A stretch of 26,563 nucleotides of DNA from Sergeia podlipaevii (lineage: Eukaryota > Euglenozoa > Kinetoplastea > Trypanosomatida > Trypanosomatidae), in assembly GCA_030849805.1 (NCBI GenBank), contig JASANZ010001947.1:1-26563 (forward strand), read 5' to 3'. The position numbers and the translations under genes are program-made. Each line of letters begins with the position of its first letter. Position 1 is the first letter of the stretch. Under the pieces are notes generated by a model, which was given only the letters and a program-made list of their open reading frames with translations, had not been told where the DNA came from and ran no database searches. This document shows positions 13,401 through 18,647 of this stretch, piece after piece.

Positions 13401-15293
13401 GAACTTTCAGAGATGCAATTGCGGCGCGAGGTGGAGCATCAAGAAGAACTTGCCCGTGCGTCGCTAAGAGCCGGGATGGGTAGGCAGACCGCCCTGCAGG
13501 CAGAACACGAAGCGACACAGGCAGAGCGAGCACACCTTCTGCAGGAGCACACCCGTGAAGTCAAGGCACTGACTCGCAAAGCTGCTGTGGAGCTTCAGCG
13601 GGAAAGAGAAGAGGCTCAGGCCGCTGCGGACTCGCTTGCATGTGAGCACGGGGCAGAGAAGGCGGAGCTAGAAAGAGCGTCTGCTGCGGCGTTGGCCAAT
13701 ACTGTGGCCACCCTCAAGACTCACATGGAGGAACGGACACGTCAGCTCGAAGAAGACGCCGCGCGGGCGGTGACGAAGACGGTAGTTGAAAAGGATAAGG
13801 AGCTCGAGCAGCTCAAGGAGAGGCACGAGGAGCAGCGTGCGGTCATGGAGGACGCCCTTGCTGCTACGCAGACTGCGCTTGAAACGGAGAAATCAACTGT
13901 GCTCACACAGCGCAGCACCGTGGCTGCCCTCCAGCAACTCCTCAAGGGCCGCGAGGAGGACGCCAAGATTGCGGCCCAGGAACAAGTCCAGCAGGCGGTG
14001 CATGATGCCAGACGGGCTCATGATGCGGAAATGATTGCAGTGAAACGGGAGGTGCGTCAGGCAGAAGAAGCAACAGATGAAGCTCGCAGGCAGCTCAAAG
14101 AGGCGCAAGTCATGCGCGATGTGGCAATACGCACGGCGGGGATGGAGCAGGCGCAACAGATCGCCGCGTTTGAAAGCGCTACCGCTCAGCTGCAGCGCGA
14201 TCATGCGAATCAGCTCGTAGAACAGCAGCAGAGGCTCGCCGCTGCAGGGCACGTGGCGCTGGTGCGTGCAGAAGAAATGCGACGTGACAGTGTTCTGTAT
14301 CGCAGAATGGAGAGTGAGGTGGTGTGGCAGTGGATGGAGGCGAAGTTGGACGTCGTTCGCTCCATGTGGACCGAGGCGTTGCTATCAGCTGCCGGGCAAG
14401 CGAAACAAAAAGCTGAAGAAACTGCTGCTAGCAATGCTATTCATCACCGCATCGTGGCACAGACAACGACTCCATCCCTCAACGCTACCCCCGCCGATGC
14501 TGCGATGACGCTTGACACATCACCACCGTCCGCTACTCAGCACTATCACCATCATCACCTCCATGAAGACCCACTCGCGCTCCGCTATGAGTTAAGCCAA
14601 AAAGATCGACAGGTTGCCGCGCTGCAGGAGGCTCTACGGCAACAGGAAGCAGCTCGCCAACAAGACCAGCAGACGGTGCGCACGCTGCAGCATCTCTTGG
14701 ATGTCCAGCGGGGCTTCACCCGAGATGGAGGTATAGCAGGGGAAGATGACAGCAACGATCCGGCAGTCATGGCGGCGCTCAGAACTCCTGGGCTGGTGCC
14801 ATCCATTCCATGGGATGCTAGAGCCATCCTTTCTCTAGCCACTACGCCTATTATGCACACAGCCACCGCCGCCTCCGCTCTCGCATCGTCGAGGGTGCCA
14901 CCAACACACACATCACGTCAGAGTGCACTTCGAGCTGCTTCACAGGCGCTAGATCCTGCACTGCACACGAGGAATGGCTCTCTGGCGCATAGTAGAGCAA
15001 GAGGGCACAGCGCAGGTGCGGAATCCGTCGCGCGGCCGCTCTACTCTTCCTCCCAGTACCACCAACACCACGCATCGCCATCTCCCCTCTCGTCTAGGGC
15101 TATCGACACTGCCACCGTCGCCGCCAGTAGTGCAGCAGGTAACGTTTGGGGCAGAAAAAGCGGGAGATCAGCCAGCACTGCCGCAGCAGGGGGAGGAGGG
15201 TACTCCCCCCCGCCTAGGCAGCAGCAGCAGCCGCAATCGGTGGAGGTTTACAAGCAGAATTACGCATCGTTTCAGCAGGCGCTCAACAAGTAA
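1455..15293 (+). CDS. Giant low-complexity / coiled-coil protein, 4612 aa, function unknown
   Basis: I do not recognise a family. The start is the first of three consecutive ATGs (1455, 1458, 1461) and follows an in-frame TAG at 1425; the TAA is at 15291-15293. Residues 1-3500 are mostly Ser, Gly, Ala, Thr and Asn-rich, with acidic stretches, Gln runs at about 1078, 2225 and 2325, and Arg-rich patches (about 2824-2845). Between them lie hydrophobic, probably helical islands, for example 84-117, 647-755, 1039-1075, 1161-1350, 1516-1546, 1604-1658, 1767-1800, 1857-1942, 2000-2049, 2382-2416 and 2540-2717. Coiled coil is evident at about 3503-3573, 3696-4331 and 4372-4422 (Glu, Gln, Ala, Arg-rich heptads), followed by a Ser/Ala/Gln-rich tail. 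There is no signal peptide and no P-loop. I infer a cytoskeletal or scaffold role (flagellum, basal body or cortex). The reading frame is certain; the function is not. Confidence 0.93.
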   Translation: MMMPPSLADEHDTALVRLIAKIIGRHRESSPSDAATGAAIEKSQTKKEQSQYDCASKKGQPSSNRQQDGKNDCEVNAEEGEEDELLDYVRNIERYFFASVLSVRIHPHELPLIPEIMEDNCSSLANTNSNQYPHCSGMGSSGAFTSHSSSLLSSTAAAPPASSVVGTSVPASSIVTPSASTTTITPDDGAVTPAREEKPKASRSSTPSAAAVAAGTPDRKDGAASPLSPVSLSENMSTSSSASNLKHNRPSNINSNSGAGSTPTATEKLYYQFTHRRLPPPPPSSSSSLQLSPNTSRSGGGGDGGINTILSNNGMEKQSSQHQQRFRSEEQTDRGTSSGTSLAIPAASTAATIATTDTPRSSPAKQPRTTTPEDGATEKEREASCSTGIEEEEDEVRVHGAHSGESDGTTTTTDRVGSGGVGDGGGDTQCAAAMAAAMVQTGVFALSQEQISQHVNSWPSINIQCVQLQHALQTVHQRLSQGRGTTTHESSVKKGESSGEQDFNEAASARLRFAPLNAVHPSDRVMGLSATTLVPEQKVLKRLLDHVTHFTFALTETQSSMGSAILPAPPGDRDACPSGTASRSEVADNHGDGKGDSHHHSSESIMTSASTAGGAEDHVPRRANHDEANGSGSEKGEGVVTAGRKLATEVPLPSLLRMCLYERQVPAWVGDNALLLSSPSDGKLKTQVGMSSLREALFKHSSLSSLLAHPRPSAGLYMKSDDETCGTGDVVVRNIVDLLTHVLVGKEIEHHHSAMSSPTQDPLPMEKLDDGEAGKKKNGHMDAEQDPRQETHRRSDAAVTPDGANLHEIRRVLQLLLSPNTATSSLSAPTLVNTIAGASSLDRRFRGDSDASSSSGGIETCCGTATSTVSLPLVVGVLRRFTSTTNVTETQNSNSGGGNSGDGKNIKIGKPQRRGLTVRILSPADLEVSEVAAEAVRCGMSCCTMPTSTTVSAAVDGGANEQAADSGSGCVHSTGCVLPMMEYNALILEVSGEEEDDDEEGDDDGDKDEGDGASHRAGGQTEMERAAAAASSAGAGMISWHEIIALSHFIHVAGTREQIESTAKHVADAVRRRRQVKQQQQQTIGGGAVVSDSLSLAQATAPVSLLAFFFTVTNEEGCIEEEKKSRSATAVSLSSSPNGDTSAPDSTQQQQLSVRSPSPLRRVVVLGGTLMSMAAAVSPYADRIRAAEQAAEKGVNEVDVAEWVFQSIIPIFMETTYETGSGGDRHQTKKRHKRTVLICRVQHVPPRLFAQHNPLFLEGDAEDTKLVAALTDSGARAGKNNNKKNESRSVDVLMDGRTINATIVRYVLTRQLFFRNAIQLPRVLASDGREDISSSVIGVSGFPDLQGYEGASSPSSPRQQSSSSGTANHEEDTSGNRDKEEKRRTGTSTASNERTSSKKRPAATVATVSSPPGLSRRVSFKEMQSNNDSETDDHGNETDTSSSAMRATSSAGPICANTSAVLSPSTPAGRKSEDAGGTNPAAVISSAPSPKSILKSGRRYQITKLLRSSAPASSVVPFRNIMLWRCLAADVVHGEVVDLLVSGERDTAAAKDATERTKVKDSARHHRSSKKGNGAGTTASSTSCMTSARSKKRGSLSRKRRRDVPLIHTFTSLSVTSTTYAENITHLAMRLASEVACVLILAVVAAEREQARRVVSIGTATAAANCGDSEVATGNNNTTTAAAAAAVFTSTEAEQGDACAQQPQPHIEVNNYSPPLLPPPFIVAADDVHDTTAPPSHCRTHHRSRRGTHSSGTVTSTNVGSSSAFSFGRRELIACAMDAARRVADECFAPFLMLLQGPLATAGSNIDAAPSVSETQNSETKEGLGTCDSRRSSLGNSQGEIPKKTATPLPYSSLTLALPRVLPLTLHPAATAIAPYILQRVRHAHAVCRMEVETGVLVRVCPPVDAALRMLAYGMAKQFLRALCRPVQILLESAECRDAIFGCDDVKDEDKGTIEGNRESQVERSSTGTAAVVGAAATAPEGEAAENPSATVTFDAPARRTQQERVLLCLAIHQELIRLCGILVSYYSKCILLPHIPLETLQEAVVASSAGGAAAAERGQVTTTLISIAPASEVLRLENYYPSTSAAAAKSPQQAATPAEHCPHHKNLGNKEMESDAGGGVKEREQQRLGEKEHLSPSLASEGMAMFHPLGQTIAQHSGGSGGGTFHATATAQPPTPGEACRTLDQALSCWFLPTMDDTFDLQSAVISFRSFPEAGVSGHSRLLQQQQQQQTPLPLQQVLSSRLNSPSAGVDMLAHGALCMPVYMQQWHHPSSAGRGLFKSIAMSPLEGGSPSSLVSLKMSPGLPSLDPKATQVLSAFHGREPSQQQQQQQHSNSLGTEAGYSNKKQNEEGNGSHHNTTITTATSASTPAVPVYHVPHAAESSLISRWSAEAKHSLLSFFFAQWILPHVQAIFRRTSEGTGGIVVDVASMLCATAAAPTQSPQQPQEEEATGRDGRKAEPKSSSSGGSSSGADADSDSHRPVYREAEDKPHGFVKKNNNNNKHSSFPAAVRRVQPRYPDSVITPATTVASEVPRPSPAAFAAQRQVLALCLDLTQGIHRLSLESEECATRQQLVLAACVPEPTRKNSTLTPFKRPAPADGATVAQSLSTAMARPPNEEETEQTRRKPSSSFSDRRVEDRQGGGEVAMGEHQEKNASGAEATPVDMQGSMTLLSPEEVVTANMASAAAILDCATECLENTRLSADALIRAALVAFSNSAAAAAGAGSATLTGRWWDDGCFVSPTTVATPTLQVSDGTYEAETHLSGCISTNGAPGIANGDEQEQQMMMSLGFRGSACPSPTSSQDEGSYSREEDDEEGGQDGESASARRRRREQRSRRRHRNRHGGRDNASIAHSASYAPLSPVLVNQNSAFTLASMNVAPPHHSAFGGSYARSSVPRGVSGQGGSLSFPTTSLGSHMWLRAACLCATSPKNVVSAPPSLAHLTSPCAKPPSPFHNGGALWSAKQQSPFHLQKRGSVSSNMTVAADSAPVGTSPRHVPPEGCDDDDNSSPLSLPPDANENHGKSIQNVIFKVHASTQTDPHPRTSSSFSLLSIAFAGDGTTHRPPLQRLVATEEEEEKKKTVARPSSITLPLTQRLHGAGPLSLRSVISEDDEGHEVEEASAGTNASPSPLLSCTSPGIGKNHGSDDDSVSMIEALMPNTQMASPHVLHFATEEEEEIVVAAREAIEPPLSLDIEQGRRARVRGGSERKRSNNSSSSGTNTRSTSGRATPISVCSSHPSQELCEKVAAGAQQEVIPEIKDDDEEGEGEGVTVNVRASEHHPYNIHVESPHATMGARDPLRSDDYSMDEEEDGLVVHLERSEKGYQVSAQHHHCPHHYVPSTSSPQSPDKKKVRHVDVTASPSRDGGEKYLHISRDGLISSPAPSMYPAVSRDIERELAAAAVTATADTDDEMQQCRSREMDAGLVAHTPTSTHKKEAAASPSSSTCTHNHHHVGHMYYSEELASTPNAKIRHQSSRNGGDAASSSLSTIPSPTSSSLLPRTPHRHEAAVRALADLQSRLSHASGALQQSEKREASLQRRLLEQHEELERLRAQVGQLLAEAEAIAREAEDSQAASHKEAAAAEVTAPPSKRNSPVQDVQASRWRSPDAMKDAQCQTEPAAVLIEAAGGDAEKHKWGKVSETEGSIEPRRPHDDDEEHVKQKGSMSGHNSASPSLTPRRRSSLAALPSPSTPRQDAAFHLEARVGELETDLKSAEFRMREWHNIVDAERRKHAVQVGQLEEQLRAASLNAVRAASRSPPQDELNVVALENDMLSARVNALEEQLAKTREKHAAALEAARHAHSVVCGEKERLEVEKAALQARLERQQDEAKRSADDAAAIFVMTKAELEGELRELKTRVRNLVQEAQHEELKSQRAEALAKAQREEAGTQAAHTLRKKLEEREAVKSAQQEALLSAHQEELAKMEAKHAAASLQAQAALEQERGVAKRREEALKMALERELQSMRERHGQAEDALRTRHVTQAQELSEMQLRREVEHQEELARASLRAGMGRQTALQAEHEATQAERAHLLQEHTREVKALTRKAAVELQREREEAQAAADSLACEHGAEKAELERASAAALANTVATLKTHMEERTRQLEEDAARAVTKTVVEKDKELEQLKERHEEQRAVMEDALAATQTALETEKSTVLTQRSTVAALQQLLKGREEDAKIAAQEQVQQAVHDARRAHDAEMIAVKREVRQAEEATDEARRQLKEAQVMRDVAIRTAGMEQAQQIAAFESATAQLQRDHANQLVEQQQRLAAAGHVALVRAEEMRRDSVLYRRMESEVVWQWMEAKLDVVRSMWTEALLSAAGQAKQKAEETAASNAIHHRIVAQTTTPSLNATPADAAMTLDTSPPSATQHYHHHHLHEDPLALRYELSQKDRQVAALQEALRQQEAARQQDQQTVRTLQHLLDVQRGFTRDGGIAGEDDSNDPAVMAALRTPGLVPSIPWDARAILSLATTPIMHTATAASALASSRVPPTHTSRQSALRAASQALDPALHTRNGSLAHSRARGHSAGAESVARPLYSSSQYHQHHASPSPLSSRAIDTATVAASSAAGNVWGRKSGRSASTAAAGGGGYSPPPRQQQQPQSVEVYKQNYASFQQALNK
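4686..4700 (+). repeat. (CAG)5 coding for Gln run
   Basis: Five pure CAG codons in frame in gene 1, next to an Arg-rich helix at residues 1039-1075. Confidence 0.85.
8127..8147 (+). repeat. (CAG)6-CAA coding for Gln7
   Basis: An in-frame glutamine run in gene 1 at residues 2225-2231, inside a low-complexity linker that holds further Gln pairs. Confidence 0.9.
8427..8447 (+). repeat. (CAG)7 coding for Gln7
   Basis: Seven pure CAG codons in gene 1, residues 2325-2331, followed by His and a Ser/Asn-rich linker. A pure tract of this kind is likely to vary in length between strains. Confidence 0.9.
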
Positions 15294-15671
15294 AAAAAAG
15301 GGGGCGAGTGAAAGAAAGAAAAAATTATATAAAAAAAAATAGGTAAGTGCGCACTATCAAACAAGAGAGTTCCGTAGCTATACATGTGTGTGTATGTGCG
15401 TCTAGACAAAACAGCCTGCCACAGTATAGTACACAAACTTCACTTTATGCGAGAAAGACACAGTTTCTTTTTTTTTTTTGTAATATGTTGGAGAGCACTC
15501 CTCTACATTGTTATTTTTTTTTTATCTTATATCTCTCTCTCTCACACACTCTTTCCTCACATATTTACCCTTTTTTTATTCTGACATTTCGTCTTGTACT
15601 ATCATTATTTTGTTTTGTTTTGTTTTGTTTTTTTCAATTTATACAGATAGAGTAGAAAGGGAAAACTCAAT
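15294..15671. other. Intergenic region, gene 1 to bL21m
   Basis: This is a short AT-rich spacer. It starts with A-rich sequence directly after the TAA of gene 1 and becomes T-rich toward the bL21m acceptor. It should contain the 3' UTR and poly(A) site of gene 1 and the 25-nt 5' UTR of bL21m. The only open frames are Phe/Leu/Ser-rich products of the T/C tracts; I see no gene. Confidence 0.75.
15606..15646 (+). promoter_or_regulatory. Predicted trans-splice acceptor of bL21m
   Basis: A T-rich tract made of repeated TTTTG units runs into ATACAG, with AG at 15645-15646. This is the first AG after the tract. The predicted 5' UTR is 25 nt and contains no ATG, so translation begins at 15672. Confidence 0.65.
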
Positions 15672-16238
15672 ATGCTCAAGAGTGGCAACGCACTGATAGC
15701 GAACACTCTTCAGCCATTGCTGAACGGTCCCAAGTTCGCCGTAGTGTACTGTGGAAACCACCAGTACAAGGTGTCCCCGGGCGATGTCATCATGGTGCAG
15801 CGTCTGCGTGCGGAGATCGGTAGCCGCATTGCACTCAAGAAGGTTCTCATGGTCGGTGGACCCCGCTTCACTGCCATGGGCCGTCCTCTGCTCGCCAATG
15901 CACGTGTTGTGGCCGATGTAGAAGAGCAAAAGCGCATGCGTAATGTAGTTTCTCTCTTCAGAACTGCTGGACGTCGTCAGGCTCGTTGGGTGGATGCCCC
16001 GCACGCCGCTACTGTCCTGCGCATTCGTGAGGTAACGTACGAGCCGGAGGTAGTAGGGGAGCTGGACAAGTATGAAGGTGTGGTGATGAAGGATTTCGAC
16101 CCTGCCAAGCACACGAACGAGGTGTTCGGGGCTGATGATGGGTATGATATTTATTATAAGAGGGACGTGGATGCCGTGGAGGATGCCAAGACCTTTTTAG
16201 ACCTCATGCAGGGGGAAGAAGAGCAGGAGAAGAAGTGA
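15672..16238 (+). CDS. Mitochondrial large-subunit ribosomal protein bL21m
   Basis: This 188-residue protein carries a bL21 domain at about residues 21-122. It begins with the family pattern FAVVYCGNHQYKVSPGD (bacterial L21: AV..GGKQ..V..GD), continues through VLMVGGPRF, a Gly-x-Pro strand and a basic FRTAGRRQAR segment, and ends with the LRI strand. bL21 binds 23S-type rRNA in the large subunit, so the product should act in mitochondrial translation. The first 20 residues have Lys and Asn but no acidic residue, which fits a short mitochondrial targeting sequence. Residues 123-188 extend beyond the bacterial domain and are acidic, ending in a Glu/Lys-rich tail; I infer a lineage-specific addition. 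No Shine-Dalgarno or operon logic applies. The start is the first ATG after the predicted splice acceptor. Identity is strong from the motif order; the targeting call is weaker. Confidence 0.88.
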   Translation: MLKSGNALIANTLQPLLNGPKFAVVYCGNHQYKVSPGDVIMVQRLRAEIGSRIALKKVLMVGGPRFTAMGRPLLANARVVADVEEQKRMRNVVSLFRTAGRRQARWVDAPHAATVLRIREVTYEPEVVGELDKYEGVVMKDFDPAKHTNEVFGADDGYDIYYKRDVDAVEDAKTFLDLMQGEEEQEKK

Positions 16239-16810
16239 TCAAGTTGTTGTTGATGTTGGATGTGGCGCGTGAGAGTGAGGAGAGAGGGTGGGGGAGGAGG
16301 TTAGGAGATTAAAAAAAAAAAAAACGTGCGCATGTATGATTTATTGTGCTCCTCCTCTTTCCTTCTTTTTCTTGCCATCTGTTGGAACTTTCGTTGTTGT
16401 TTGTTTGTGTGTGTGTGTGTTTTGCTTGCTTTTTTTTTACTTGCATACTTTCGTTTTTTTTGTTGTTGTTGTTTTTCTCTCCTCAAGTCTCCTTCTTCTG
16501 TTGTCGTTGATGAACGGTCGTTCACGTGTTTGTTAACCGTGCCTTGCTGTCGAGCAAGAGCGCCGTGGTGGCTGGAATGGTGGTGGTGGTGGTGTTCACA
16601 GAGTTACTGTGGCTAGTGCATTGTTGGTATTTCTTTTCTTTTTTTTTTTACTATATAAGCAGTTAATCACACAAAAAGGAAATTGTATACAAGAAGAGGA
16701 GCAACTACTGCGTGTATGTGTGTGAATCTCACTGCTACTATTTATCGTCCTCTTTTCAGATTTTGTACTTGACAAAATAGGAAAGAGAGAACGAAAGAGA
16801 ATGGCGCATA

Positions 16811-16830
16811 TTTATATATATATATATATA
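16811..16830. repeat. (TA)n microsatellite
   Basis: A near-perfect TA dinucleotide tract in the spacer, upstream of the predicted splice acceptor of gene 3 and therefore probably outside its mature mRNA. Confidence 0.85.
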
Positions 16831-16852
16831 CTCTTGCGTCATCGAGAGTTCT

Positions 16853-16926
16853 TTATTTTTCTATTTTTCTTCTCTATTACGATTGTTATATTTTTTTTTG
16901 CTTTTTTTTGGCCAAACCAACTTAAG
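16853..16926 (+). promoter_or_regulatory. Predicted trans-splice acceptor of gene 3
   Basis: Several T-rich blocks between 16853 and 16910 are followed by the first AG at 16925-16926, with another at 16927-16928. No ATG lies between here and 17038, so the predicted 5' UTR is about 110 nt. Confidence 0.5.
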
Positions 16927-17037
16927 AGTACTACAAGTTTCGTTTTCAAGTCATTGTGGGCATCACTACAACGACAAAGCGGCAAAAAAAAAAAAATTGA
17001 ATTAAAAAGGTAGAAAAGTAATACTAAAAACGGAGAC

Positions 17038-17643
17038 ATGGCATGCGTATTGTTGCCGTCACAGTGCCTTAGAAGCCGCCGTGCGCACCGCGTCACCTCC
17101 AACATTTCACTTGCGCTCCTGCTGTTCATGATTGTGCTTGTACTTCACACTCCAGTGGAAACTAGCGCTGCTACGGTCGCCGCTGACAAACATGGAGTAA
17201 GCATGATGGAATTTAAAAGCAACTCAACAGGAGCAGCGGAGCGTCGGAGCCCACAGATACTAGACTGGAAATCACTTGATGGTGACGATCTCATAGGAAA
17301 GAACGCAATAGCACTTCATCGCTCTCTTGAGCCCAGCACCGCTGTACATTCCTCTGCCCGAGTGCGTGAGAAGCCCTTCTTATCCTCATCTCATTCCTCT
17401 CCACTCCTTAAAGCCGCGACTAACAAAGGTAAAGAGGGCGTGGAGCGCGCCAGCAAGAGTGAGGATCGTTTCATTGATGCCTCTGTACAGGTAGATGGGC
17501 TAGAGCTGCACATGGCAGACGGTAGTGTTGTGCTGCCTTTTGTAGGTAACGTGCCGTTTCAAGACGACGGGGTTCCTGGTACACTCGCCGTGGCTGTTCC
17601 TACGTTCGTGGTGCTCTCCTTGTGTACGGCACTGCTACTCTAA
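17038..17643 (+). CDS. Putative secreted or GPI-anchored surface protein, 201 aa
   Basis: I do not recognise a family. The N-terminus has a basic region with several Arg (residues 12-18), then a hydrophobic core at about 22-37 and small residues ending near Ala44-Ala45, which reads as a signal peptide or signal anchor. Residues 46-180 are hydrophilic, Ser- and charge-rich, with one N-glycosylation sequon outside the signal (Asn62-Ser-Thr). The last ~20 residues are hydrophobic and end in three leucines with no cytoplasmic tail. That is the shape of a GPI-attachment signal, with small or Gly residues near 178-182 as possible attachment context; a C-terminal membrane helix is the alternative. 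I infer passage through the secretory pathway and a surface or endomembrane location. The start is the first ATG after the predicted acceptor. The frame and codon content look real, but support for coding is weaker than for its neighbours. Confidence 0.75.
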   Translation: MACVLLPSQCLRSRRAHRVTSNISLALLLFMIVLVLHTPVETSAATVAADKHGVSMMEFKSNSTGAAERRSPQILDWKSLDGDDLIGKNAIALHRSLEPSTAVHSSARVREKPFLSSSHSSPLLKAATNKGKEGVERASKSEDRFIDASVQVDGLELHMADGSVVLPFVGNVPFQDDGVPGTLAVAVPTFVVLSLCTALLL

Positions 17644-18128
17644 CGGAGAGCCACTTTTGGTCGCTGTTGTTGTTGTTGTTGTTTTTGCCCGTGCGAATTT
17701 TTTGAAAGAGATATTTAGAAACAAAAAGAGGTGCACTACTGAGCAGCAGTGAGTTTGATGTTGGTATTGTTGTTGTTTTTGTTCTGCCTTTTCATTTATG
17801 CATTCGTTGCCTTATATATCGTTATATTGTGTGTGTTTTTCTTTTTTAAATATATGTTCATGCACTGCCGCGTGTACACACTCACATGCATATCTCTGTA
17901 TCATGCGTACAGGTTTTGTGTTCATCGGTGTGTGCTTGTGTGTGTGTGTGTGTGTGTGTTTTCATTCTTTATTTTTATTTTTTGAGGTTGCGCTGCAGTA
18001 GGTGAGTGAGAAAAGAGTAGAGAAACGCTCTCACTATCTTTTTTTTTTTTTTTACGCTATGAGAACAACTGGGATTAAAAAATAGGTGCTGCCGGTCTCA
18101 GAGATGCACACGCCCTCTTTATGTAGCG

Positions 18129-18160
<32 letters not shown>
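18129..18160. repeat. (TA)n microsatellite
   Basis: A TA tract with a single CA interruption, in the spacer about 490 bases before the GTPase start codon. Confidence 0.85.
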
Positions 18161-18594
18161 TCCCCATTATCATCTCGCAGTAGTTGTTGTTTGTTGCTGC
18201 CACTAAAATATGGCAGATTTTCTTTCTGTTTGGAGAATCCGAGGAGGAGGAGGAGGAGTAGACTCCTTTGTAAAAATTTGTGAATGACAATTTTTTTTTT
18301 TAACTATCATTTTGATACACAAAAATAAAAAGAGTGAAAAGAAACTTTTAAAAAAAAAAAAAAAATACAAATGTGCCACACCTCATGCAATAGCAACTTC
18401 AAGACGTAACAGGAGGAAAAAATATATATATTAACATGACGCACATACATCTTCTTCTTTTCATTATAATTTCCTCCCTTTATATTTCTCTGTTTTATAT
18501 ATATCACCTATTTATTTATTCATTTTTCTTCCTACGCGCGAAGCAAACAAGCGAAAATATCAATAAAAAGCGGGAAGCAAATAATATCTATCAT

Positions 18595-18642
18595 TTTCTT
18601 TTCTTCTTCGTTCTCTTATTATTATTTTCTTTCTTTCTTTAG
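18595..18642 (+). promoter_or_regulatory. Predicted trans-splice acceptor of the GTPase gene
   Basis: A strong polypyrimidine tract of TTC and TTTC units ends directly in TTTAG, with AG at 18641-18642. Only five bases separate the AG from the ATG at 18648. The site decides the start: the in-frame GTG at 18642-18644 overlaps the splice site and cannot be in the mature message. A weaker alternative AG at 18542-18543, after another T-rich stretch, would give a leader of about 104 nt. Confidence 0.6.
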
Positions 18643-18647
18643 TGAAA

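Larger units (their letters stand above)
16239..17037. other. Intergenic region, bL21m to gene 3
   Basis: About 800 bases of AT-rich and T/G-rich DNA with an A run near 16311-16324, GT repeats at about 16398-16420, GGT repeats at about 16577-16594 and a TA repeat at about 16811-16830. It should hold the bL21m 3' UTR, a poly(A) site and the 5' UTR of the next gene. Open frames here start at GTG or sit on repeats and look non-coding. Confidence 0.7.
17644..18647. other. Intergenic region, gene 3 to GTPase
   Basis: About one kilobase without a credible gene. It contains GTT repeats at about 17664-17683, GT repeats at about 17936-17959, a T run near 18040-18054, a TA tract at about 18138-18160, a GGA-type repeat at about 18241-18258 and A/T homopolymers near 18291-18300 and 18349-18365. 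Hydrophobic open frames at 17758-17985 and 18436-18642 follow the T-rich composition. It should hold the 3' UTR of gene 3 and the splicing signals of the GTPase gene. Confidence 0.7.

Noticed and set aside
15639..16112. 157-codon minus-strand open frame opposite bL21m
   Set aside because: The plus strand encodes a recognisable bL21 domain in the same place, and the antisense product has no family features.
17758..17985. 75-codon ATG frame with strong hydrophobicity after gene 3
   Set aside because: The Val/Phe/Leu/Cys string comes from T-rich and GT-repeat DNA. There is no convincing upstream acceptor, and it ends in the repeat; it is most likely 3' UTR.
18436..18642. 68-codon ATG frame before the GTPase gene
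   Set aside because: It lies in T-rich DNA and its stop codon is the very TAG used as the predicted splice acceptor, so it would be removed from the GTPase mRNA.
18642..18647. GTG as the start of the GTPase, adding two residues
   Set aside because: Its first base is the G of the predicted AG acceptor, so the codon would not be in the mature mRNA. The ATG at 18648 is preferred.
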